In this document: positions 13,370-25,900 of the stretch, piece by piece
Position numbering within the stretch: position 1 is the stretch's first letter
Layout: each line of letters opens with the position of its first letter
Assembly (NCBI GenBank): GCA_029204225.1
Contig: CM055113.1
Location: 22,515,605-22,579,604, forward strand
Length of the DNA: 64,000 nucleotides
DNA from: Diphasiastrum complanatum
Taxonomy: Eukaryota > Streptophyta > Lycopodiopsida > Lycopodiales > Lycopodiaceae
Direction of reading: 5' to 3'
Program-made: the position numbers and the translations under genes
The notes under the pieces: generated by a model
The model's input: the letters and a program-made list of their open reading frames with translations, nothing else
What the model was told of the DNA's origin: nothing
Database searches by the model: none

Positions 13370-13560
13370 ATTCAGTTGATATTCTTGGAATCATTATGAT
13401 TTGCTATCCAATTGAGCTCTCTGGGACCCAATCACTAATGAACTGTGTATCTTCCTCCATTAAGGAATACTCCATACCAAGAATATTGTATATCCAATGC
13501 ATATAACTTAAATTGATGAATCTTGATGACTCACAAATCATGTGTCTTACAAGCAGTGCT
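13200..13560 (-). mobile_element. Family A internal-region fragment, inverted
   Basis: The reverse complement of this stretch matches the complete element at about 36980-37230. Shared words include gtaagacacatgatttgtga, ggtatctag and gatgattgtcatt, in the same order. It joins the Copia pol remnant without an obvious boundary, so family A may derive from a Copia element that lost its genes. That derivation is inference. Confidence 0.6.
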
Positions 13561-13654
13561 GGTTGTGATGGAGGTGGAAGGTGATTTGTTGGAGGTTCAT
13601 GGCAGTTGCGATGGTTTATGGTAGTGTAGTTGGCGGTTTGTGTGGGTGAATACA

Positions 13655-15379
<1,725 letters not shown>

Positions 15380-16154
15380 AAGAAGCTTGGCCTCCTCAAC
15401 AAATAGGCTTGCAAAACTTATGGTACTCACTTGTCTAAAAAACTGGATGTATGGATATTCAAGTGGCTTGTAAAGAATCTATAGATTGTATATTAAAAAA
15501 TCTACTAATGTGGAACAGTCAGTAGGGTCAACAACGACACTAAATGGTGTAACTATGGGCTGGGTATGATCTTTAAACTTGACTTTTAAACTATGTACAT
15601 GTGAAAATTTTGGTTTTCTAACCTTCGTACGCCTATCACCAATGATTGGCTCAATGGGAGGTCTGCCACATTGTTCAATATCTAAAATAAGAGTAGTTTC
15701 TTTAGTTTTTTTCTTTTTCTTTTTGTGAATAAGTGTTCACATTTTAGCCACATCTCTGCTAGTTGAGTCAAGAGTTATGGTGGCACCATTTCTAAAACAA
15801 GTTAGACAACTCACAATGGCCCTCAGTGCTTCACCAAAGAAGTTTCACATGCTCACATAGATGAATTTTCATAAAGCCATCTTCCAATATGTACAGATAA
15901 ACTTTGATATCCAGGGCTTTCACAGGAACGTTCGTGAAGCCATCATTCTCATATGCAACCGTTACCTTGTAAAGCACACATCCTTGGCAATTAAAGGTAC
16001 ACAACCCTTTGCTAGCTCTCGCAGCATTCCAAAGAAAAAGCTCCGTGAGTTTTTGTCCCTCATAGCCTTTCTTAAAGTAAAACATGTGGCATGTCATGTC
16101 CACCCTTTGTCGATAGGCGGGGTTGACTGGTGACTGAACCCTAATTTGAGCCAT
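15380..16154 (-). pseudogene. Decayed coding sequence of unknown family
   Basis: A minus-strand open frame begins MAQIRVQSPVNP at 16154 and runs 107 codons to 15831. A good splice-acceptor-like sequence (tttgtttttag) lies just upstream on that strand. Past the stop, protein-like text resumes in another frame (GEALRAIVSCLTCF, then RPPIEPIIGDRRTKVRKPKF, then FSVVVDPTDCSTLVDFL), interrupted by a stop after VAKM and another after FLIYNL. The total is about 250-260 codons of coding-like sequence with one frameshift and at least two further stops. I do not recognise the family. It could be a host pseudogene, a captured gene fragment or an element-encoded protein. Confidence 0.45.
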
Positions 16155-16922
16155 TTGTTTGAATCTAAAAACAAAAAGCAAAGATATCATAATAAATTGG
16201 TGAATTCCAAAATTTAAAGAGATTATTTTTTTTGCATATAGAGTAGTTGTGTGATAACAATTCAAGTCTGTCGTCCCTCCATGACATAACAATATTTTCT
16301 TGTACATACATTCTAGTCTTAGCTTTGTTCAGTGGTAGCTTTTTAAGGCACTTAGGTGCTTGTTGTGACACACAATGACAGGGGGTGGGAGCCATGAGAG
16401 CAGAGGGGTCTAATGGGCACAAGGAGAGCAAGGCGATGTGTGATTGAGGATGCTGGGCTGCAATTGCCAAGTTTCTTTTAGGAATTCATGGGCTTTTGAA
16501 ATGTTTTGCTCCCAATACAATTTTGTTGTGATACAAAAAGAGAGAATAAAGTAGGCCAGGCCCCTCCATTTGTATGTACTACAAAAACTGATTATACGAG
16601 GCACTGAGATGATAAAGTCCCTCACCGTTGGATATACAGAGGAGCACTCAGATTGTGCCGAGTGTAGGCAGAGCTAGCTCTCCACGTGGAGATCTGACGC
16701 GTGGCAAAGATCCAAGTGGGCGGATGCAAGAGACCTCGTTTGGCTGCACCTTCAAAAGTAATCTTGAAAGCACGGAAAGATCCAAAGCCTACCACCGTTG
16801 GATGCTGCTTAAAACGTTCAGATTTTGCCACGTTTACAATGGAACTTTTAGTGTGAGACGTGGCAAATACTAAGTGGTCTGGCGTCAAATTTAATGTGCC
16901 ATTAAAATCCATCAATAGAGCA

Positions 16923-16923
<1 letters not shown>
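16155..16923. other. 5' flank of the ALDH10 gene
   Basis: Upstream region of the dehydrogenase gene, with the words ccacgtgg (about 16682) and cacgtttac/gacgtgg (about 16828-16862). The ACGT-core motif CCACGTGG is a classic plant G-box. That it serves this gene is inference. No TATA box was identified with confidence. Confidence 0.4.

Positions 16924-16982
<59 letters not shown>
16924..16982. promoter_or_regulatory. (GA)n tract in the 5' leader, abutting the ALDH10 start codon
   Basis: About 29 GA units with one interruption (agcgag) run directly into ATG at 16983. In plants GA/CT tracts in promoters and 5' leaders are binding sites for GAGA-binding BPC proteins. Length variation here would alter the leader but not the protein. 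The regulatory role is inference; the position is seen directly. Confidence 0.6.
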
Positions 16983-16987
<5 letters not shown>

Positions 16988-19900
16988 GGGTATTGTTGTT
17001 CCTCGGTTTGAGCTCTTCATCGATGGCCAGTGGAAAGCTCCCATTCATGGCAATCGCATTCCTGTCATCGATCCTGCCACTGAACAGATAGTTGGTATCA
17101 ATCAATCAATCCGTTATTATTATTATTATGCTTTGCCATCCTTTCTTCCATTTGTTCATATCAGTGCTTTGATTTTGCTTGGATCGCTCCTTTTGTCTTA
17201 GATCTACGCTAACATCCGTTTCATTTGATCGGCAGTTTGATAATGTCTGTTATATTGGATTGAATAGAGCCGGTGGTAATCTGTTTATGCATTTTGTTCA
17301 TTTCTTGGAGTCGTGAATGTTTCGGCTTAAATGTAATGTTGAACGTTCGGCAAATAATCTTGATGGAACCAATTGTTGCAAGCTCATATCCGCTGAATTA
17401 GCAGTTATTGCTTGCAGAGTTAATAGCATATTTCCAGATCCCTCTCATTCTTGATCCTGTTTTTGTGTGAGATGCCATAGGCTTCCATGACTTCTTTGTG
17501 CAGACTCTTCATATGAGCTTGTTTTTCTTGATGTTTTCATTTTACTGATGTTTGGAACTGTGTTTGCAGGTGATATACCGGCTGGAACTTCGGAGGATGT
17601 TGATGTCGCTGTCAAAGCAGCTCGGGCAGCATTCTCAAGAAATAAAGGGCAAGATTGGGCACGTGCTCCGGGCAAAGTTAGGGCTCAGTATCTACGAGCC
17701 ATCTCTGCTAAGGTAGTTTCAGCCGTAACCTTTTTCAAGCTTATATTGTTGCTCCTGCTGGAACAGATATTGAGTGTAATGTGAGAAAATGAACAAGAAT
17801 AACTACAATTTTCATGGAAACTTGCTTTCCTCATTCGTAAAGTTTCTGGGTACCAGAGCATACTAGAGACAGGGGCCATGCATGCTTCATCACAATGACT
17901 TTATTCATTTACCAATTCAAGTTGTGTGGAAGTTTCTGTTTGAAGTTTCAACTCTAATCAAATGAAAGTATTAAGCACGGATTGCAAGTAGAAGAAGCAT
18001 TCTCAATAAAAAGAATTTCTTTTATTGAGAATGTTCACGCTTGGAATTTGACGCGCACACTCACCTTTCAGATGAAAAGGCTTCTCTTGGTTTTAACGTT
18101 CACATGACATGCATATCTGAATAAAAATATAAAAATGTGAGAAGATTTTACCTTTTCTAAACACAATCAAAACTTCAAAGTTTTGGCCTGGTATGAAGTT
18201 TAACTTTCAGAATTTACCTTTCAAGCAGAGGGGTAATATTTCAGTTTGCTTTTCACTTGACACGTTGCAATTTTTTGGTCCTTTCTTCGAAGGGCAAATA
18301 GGCCTTCAAAGTGCATTACAGCTTGCAAATGGCAAAAACAATATGAATATGGATTTGCATGGAAAAATAGGGTTGCTTGTAAAGTCAACATTGTGAATCT
18401 GTTTATACGAAATAGAAGTACACTCTGGTTTATATCAGGTTTGCCAATCGTTCATACGTGCAAGTGAGAAAATAATTGTATGCCCTACATGTGACCTATT
18501 GACTCATAAAATTTATCTGTTCGTCCATGAGTTTGTTTTTCATTGCTGGATCATTATAGGAAGGATATGTGGGCCCTTTATTTGTATTATTAGTTTTGTA
18601 GTATCAAGCACATAGCTGGGTGAACTCTAGCCTCCTCTTTTGCGTTGGTGCATAATACTAAGAAAAAGGTTACGCAAAATGAATACAAGGAACCAAGATT
18701 TGAGTTAGAAACGTTGATGGCACCAATCTTCATTGGAATCATAAAATTCTACTACTCACAAGAAAGAAGGTGCTAGCAATATCTTTATTGAAATTCAGTC
18801 TTTGTTTGTTGAAGAAAGCTCGATTGCTTGTATATTATCACATATGATCTATGCTTTGCGACAATATCGTAAGGTTGTGTATTTTCCTAATGTTTGGTCA
18901 TTTCTGCAAAAATCTTTAAATGCAGTTCGAATGTTTATTTGTTATCTTGAATGGGACGGAGGGACTCTCAATTGTCTTTTACTTGCTGTCAATATGCAAA
19001 AGCTCAAATTTCAACCTTCTAACTTGAGCCAATGTGGCCTTCGAAGTGAAGTTAGTTTCAGTTGGATAAGAGGTTTAAGACGCTTGAAATTTTGTGTCTT
19101 CTTTTTGGACCAACTATGTTATAAAGAGCAATTCGAAATCTCTTAGAGATATACGGTTTTGATCAGAAATCTCAGGACGTGTTTCCTGTCCATGAAATGC
19201 CCATCGGATAGTGCTTAGTTCTCAGGCTACTGGTTTGCAGGTCTTAGAGCGAAAAGAGGAGTTGGCTCGACTGGAAGCTCTAGACTGTGGCAAACCTGTT
19301 GATGAAGCAGCATGGGACATGGTACTTTATTGGCTTTGCTCATATATGACTAGCATCCTTTCTGAACCTTAAGAGCTAGATCTGTGGACATTAAGGAAGA
19401 TCACATGTGATTATATCAATGTAGTTTGTAAATTTGAGCTTGGATCAAATTTGTTATTATGTCTAGCAACTAGACTCAATTTTGAATAAACAGTAACTAG
19501 GAAGAAAAAGTGAATCATGATGTTATGTGTCACTTGCTTATTGAACATTATTTGGATGCCCATCAGACCATGATGTTGTTATTTGGAAGAGATTGTGTTA
19601 TGTGTACTGGGGTTTTCTTATAGTGGTTTTATTGTTTTGGAGACTTTCAGGATGATGTGTCAAGATGTTTTGATTATTACTCTGATCTAGCTGAGGCTCT
19701 AGATGACAAGAACTATGCCGCAGTGGAAATACCTTTGGACAAGTTCAAGAGCAATGTGCTGAAGTTTTCTTATAGTTGTTTATTTTTTCGAGACTTTCAG
19801 GATGACGTGTCAGGATGTTTTGAGTACTATGCTGATCTGGCTGAGGCTCTAGATGACAAGAACTATGCCACATTGGAAATACCTTTGGACAAGTTCAAGA

Positions 19901-22900
19901 GCAATGTGCTGAAAGAGCCGATTGGTGTTGTGGGTCTGATTACACCATGGTTGGCTCTTACTCCTATAGTTTTTCTTTTTGCTGATGACATTGTTTGTTT
20001 AAAGATTGTACGAGCTTTGATGTTTGCCACTGTGTCGATTGTGAAGCCAACCATCCTACAAAAGGTTGTACTTTACATTCTTTGGAGATTGTTTTTATTA
20101 AGTATGCTTTGTTTTTGTTTTTGCATGTCTTGATCTTTTCTAGGAAAATCAATCAAAAGACTTCCAACAACAGCGATAATGAGTCAAACATTAGCTCTGA
20201 TCATCGTGGTTGAATCCAGTATTTTATAAATCATCTCTGACATATTGCAATAATGCAACTGATGAGAAGCTCTGCTGTTATGAGGAATGATTATTCATGT
20301 TGCTTTCTTCTGTCATCCAATGTCTGTCTTTATATTTACAGTAATGTAGAAGAACACGTATGGTTACAGTAGCTTCCTGAGGTATTCATATATTATTGCT
20401 TCTTCTGTTTACCACTTTATGATATTTAAATGCTAGTTCTCTGTTTAAGACCTGGATGTTGAAATCAGGAACTACCCTCTTCTTATGGCCGCATGGAAGG
20501 TTGCGCCAGCTCTTGCAGCAGGATGCACAGCTATCCTAAAGCCATCAGAGCTGGCTTCTGTGTAAGCTTTTTTATTGATTCACAAGCTCATCTGATTTTA
20601 GTCTACAATTTGGCAGTTTGTTTTGACCTTCATCTGTGGTTTTGTGCAGCACATGCTTGAAATTTGCATCCATAATGCAGGATGTTGGCCTGCCTCCTGG
20701 AGTATTCAATGTTATTACAGGACTAGGACCAACAGCTGGAGCACCATTAGCATCACATCCTGGTGTGGACAAGGTGATCTGTTGGCTTAACGCAGTTCAT
20801 GGGAACTGCTTTCTAACATGTACTCATTAAGTTGAATATTGGAGAGCTCTTCTGGTTACTTACAAGTTATGCTTGTATGTGTTGTATTCCAAAAATACAT
20901 GGATGGGGGAAGGTAGGGGGTGTGCGTGTGTGTTCGTATTGCACCCCCTGCACGTCTGTGTGGATTTATGTTGTCTGCTGCTCTGGGATTTTACAATCAT
21001 TTAGTGATGTATATGCTATTCAATCTGCAGTTAGCATTCACTGGCAGTACAAGCACAGGTCGCATGATAATGACAGCAGCTGCACAAAACATCAAGGTGA
21101 CTTTGTGACAGTACAAAATGACCATAAAGAGTTCCTATTAGTTTTTGAATTGATCAACTACACCACTGTTTTGCATGATGTACGTTGTACTCTTAGTGCC
21201 CAACTGGATTCTGGCTATAATATGTCAACATTTAAGTACATTACTAAATATCAAATAATCGATGTTATCTGCACTGTGAATGGCAGCCTATTTCTTTGGA
21301 GCTTGGAGGCAAGAGCCCTATCATCATCTTTGATGATGTAGATGTTGAAAAAGGTTCATAAACATCTCTTTCTCTCTGTGTCTCCTGTATGACTCTTATC
21401 ATTTTGTTTTCATTTCTATGAAAGAGCAGATAAAAGTAGCTATTTATATTATTCATGGATAGTAAAGTTTGCATATCTTATATTGTCTCTGTTTCAGTTG
21501 TTGCTAGTAAGATGTCTCTGACCTTGTAGTTATCCAGGAATGCCTCTAAACCTTTTGATGCATTTTCAGCTGTAGAGTGGACGATGTTTGGAGCTTTTTG
21601 GACAAACGGTCAAATCTGCAGTGCAACGTCACGTCTTTTGCTCCAGGTGCTTGTGACAGTATACATTCTATAGAAATATTGATCTTTTAAGTTCTTCGAT
21701 TTTGCTCTGTATTTGACATAGGCAGTAATGTAAGGATTCATTGTTATTTCTTCCCTCATTCCATGTCTAGGCTTTGCTATGAACAAAATCAAATTTCCTG
21801 GCATACGGCAGTTCAAATGCATTACGGAAAGTCTGTAAACAAAAGCAGGTGAGGTGTTAACCAAATTCTTTCATGCAAAGCCATATTTGAAAAGAAATTA
21901 AGGGAGTTACCTGGTTTCACTGGTGTGAAGTAATCATAATGACAATACTACTTATGAGAATACTTATTGTAATGATAGTTATCACTAAAATTTCCATGCT
22001 TGCAACTAAAGAAGTGAACTGAGGCTTTTACCTACACAGCATTATTACCACAGATAACCTTTTTTTCTCCACCTAAAATCTGCTTGGACATACCTTGGCA
22101 GAAATTCATCAACTGTTATGACAAAAAATTGGACGGTAGAAAGCAAAGCCTTTTGCCCTACAAACTACCGAAAGCCAGAAAGAGAAAGATCTATGTGACT
22201 AGCGTGTGCACTGTGAAAGCCTGCTGCCAGACAGGAGATGGAAAAGTTCAGGCAGAAGTGCTATATAAGGGCTTGTAAAAGTAAGGAACTTAGTTTGATC
22301 GTGTGTATCTACATTAATGGCTGCTATAAAGCTGCTTGGTGCAGTGACCTTTTTTCTACATTTGAAATCAATATATAACCAGGTCAAGAATAATTGGCAA
22401 TGGCCATATAGCATGACTCTATCATGGAATCTGCTGTGCAGGATCTAATACAAATATTCACTTTGAATGCTTAAAGTGTGGGCAATAGATGAATGCAATC
22501 AGACTCAGCTGCAGCTGACTCCCAATATTAGAATCCCCTATGGTCATTTCTGGGGATGCTTTCAGGTTCTGCAATTAGTTTGGCACATGGGAAGAAGGAA
22601 ACAGAAAGGGTTATCTTACTGTCCAATTAAGAGGATTGGACTCAAAAACTGATTGGCCCTCTCAACGCTCACAACGATAAGATCAAATTTCTGTGAAAGT
22701 AGCCAGAGATTTCCTAGTATTAGTAGATTGCCCCAATCTACTAATACTAGGCAACCAGTGCTGCGAAATGTGTTGATGATGACTGCTTCTGATTGTTGTC
22801 ATGAATTTGAAAATGTGCAATCATTCAAACTACACCATATAATATAGAATAATTCCATCTAACTAGTCTAGAGAGAACATTTTAAAGATTGATCTCCCCG

Positions 22901-25900
22901 TTTTAGGCTACAAGCTTCACAAGAAAGTTGGAGAAGTTGATCTTGTTTGTCTAGGTTGTCCTTCAATATTGTCATAATTAACTGACGCTGGAGTGATTCT
23001 TATTTCATGAAAGCATATTCTTAGGCAGTTCAAAAATTATATTGAAAGATATTATGAGATGCACTATTGTTTTTCTTTCAGTCCTACAGACATTATCAAC
23101 ACTATTTGTTTTGCTACTCGCATTATATTTTATACAGTCAGATGCATGTCATTGCATTTGTTGCATGCCATAATGATGAAGTTGATGGCCTTAGACTTTG
23201 TGGGAGAACTCCATAAGATTGAAGATTACCTTCTTTGTTATGTTAAGTACTATCCTAGACATGATGTTGATGTACAGTTTTTTTCTTGTAATTCTTCTTA
23301 AGTGCACTACAGGTTTTCATTAAGAAAAGTGCAACCGGTTTACAATTTCACAACTATACTAATTTGCGGCCCTTCGAATAGAAAAAGTACCATCAACTCA
23401 TCTAACTTGGAAAAGCATTCTTCCGAGTCTTGGCCAATAGCTTTAAATAATGCATTAAGAAAATGGATTTATGCTTATTATTGCAGGAATCAATTGCACC
23501 GTCCTTTTTGAAGAAACTGGTGGAATGGACTGAAAGTATAAAAGTCACCCATCCCTTAGACAAAGATTGCCGGCTTGGACCAATTGTCAGCGAAGCACAG
23601 GTAAGATGAAGGCAAGAGAGAATGCACCTTAATTTCTATCAATAACATTAAACTTTCTTACTTGGAGATAATATTTTTTGTTTGCATGTCATCACTCTTT
23701 ACTATCTGAACAGAGTGATTCTCTAAGCCAAAGGACTTTTTCTGAGACAGTAATACACTACAAAAAACTTAAGCACCATAAGATGTAAGAAGAGAATAAC
23801 TATTAACAATTTTGCTCCTTTTCTCCATACATGTAGGTTACAGTTGATAAATGGAAGAGGTAACAATAATCCTTTGTGTATGCCTATAGCATAGTTGCCT
23901 GTTCCTGACGGGATGCGTTCCAGAATGTGCTCCGTTCCAGAACGGACCCCCTTTAGTTTCATTAATTAGTACGTACCGTTTCTTAATATAAAAGTGCAGA
24001 TCAAGGAGTCAATGGACAAAAGATAATCACATCATCAAAAGGAATCATCATTATCAGCATCAGTACTCTCGATGGCTGCATGCATCGCTAGGAAGAATAC
24101 AATTGAATTCCTCATCTTCACTTCTGTATCTTCCCTCATTTTATTTGTTGGCTTTGTAAGTTGGCGATGGCTGCATGAATCGCTATGAAGAAGACATAAT
24201 CAGTGCTCATCTGGGGGATTCGCTGATGGAAGTAATGTTAGAAGTTTAACTTGCCAGAGTTTCATTGTATGGTGAAGCCATAGCTTGTGATGCGCCTATA
24301 GCTACATTCTTTGATTGATTTTCTGAATTTTTCTTTCGAGTATTTAGGTGTGAGATGTCAGTACGTCAGCAAACAGTAAATTCAAAGGATTGGAAGAGAG
24401 AAGGAACTGGCTGAGAGATATGAAACTATTAAGAAAAATGAAAAGAATATGAACTACTCAAAATTGCTATTGTTCTATGACCAGTACTCTAATGGGTTTG
24501 GTGTAAAATTTGTATGGATCTGGCTGCGCTATCATTATGAACTGAATTGTACATGGTAGCACCAATGTTTGCCATCATTGACAAGTGTAGTTTACAGTGA
24601 AAGCGCCATTCAGTTTGTCTAGAATTTGGCTGATCATGATCGTGCTGTTGTGTTCAGTTCTTATAAGGGCACATATTTTATGAGTAGTTTGAATGATACT
24701 GGTACCTAGGATCAGGATAATACCTGCAGATGGGCTTTGTTAAAGAGGTCAGTGATGAGTTTGGTTGCTTAGTGGCACTGCGAAGGTTTTTGACCTGGCC
24801 AACGACGCTGACCCCATGGTGGGCGTCCATTGGCCACACATGTTCCCATAAAGTACGGGCATCAGGAGGGACGCATGAACATCCATACCACTGGGGGGGG
24901 GGGAGGGGGAGGTGTTGAGTGGGGTGGGTGGACGAGGGCTTCGCGCATTGATAAAGCCTTAGCAAAGTGCGATATATTTTGTGATCGTGGAACAGGGATT
25001 TTTTGCTTCTGGGATGTATAAAAGACGTTCAATGCATGGCAGTTTGTCAAGGCTCCACATGGCTCAACCTGATTGGTCAGGTTTAAACTGCTCCCATGTG
25101 CATCGATGAGTTTGTGCCTGCGACTTAAGTATTCATGCTATGGAGATCAATCAATGGAGGCAGAGGTTTTTTAAGAAAAGAATGCATGATATAAGTCTCT
25201 TGATGAACAAAATGTAGGGAATCAATAAGTTGGGCTATCTCTCCTGTGATATATTCTCTTTATTTGTCAGACAATATTATTTTTGAATGCATTTTGGGTT
25301 GCGGACAAGATTTTTCCGGAACGCAAGTGTATGTATCGACACTCATTATCCCGTGGCCTACATGGCTGTATTGGGCTGGGACGGACTACTCCAGCTACTT
25401 TGTGGTAAAGTTTCTGATGACACATCTGACATACATGATGTCCTCTAAAATTTTATTACAAGTTTTTTATGTCCGTGTGATTCAAACTTCAGATCTCAAG
25501 GAGACAAAAGTTGTCGTCAACCAACAGATCACATTTTGCTATCCGTTGTTTGGTAATAGGAAGCATAGTCATTTATGATAGACTTCTAATTATGTTGGAA
25601 GCAGATTTGCGTGCATTGGTTGAATCTCAAATGAAAAGTGCCAAGTTCCAATTTAGCTCCTGACATGTTTAGAGAGAGCAAATTTCCCACGTGGTTTTTG
25701 GGAAGGAATTTGTAGGATGTCCAGCTTTCAAGACTAAAAACACCCTCAAAATGGTCCTCAGCTGACAATAGCTGTTTTAGTTTTTGCAAGCTTTTTAGTA
25801 GGAGAACTTGGAGGAGCAGAGTTCTTCATAGTTGGGCTGCAACGGATTGCATTGTCATTAGTATCTTTGTTGGAAAATTTTGATAGTTTTCTGCTTTATT

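Noticed and set aside
19651-19763. Exon 4 copies as classic mutually exclusive exons
   Set aside because: Copy 1 lacks the last 36 nt of the exon including the ITPW part and has only a weak donor, so it cannot replace copy 2 in an active enzyme. Splicing copy 1 to copy 2 would shift frame.
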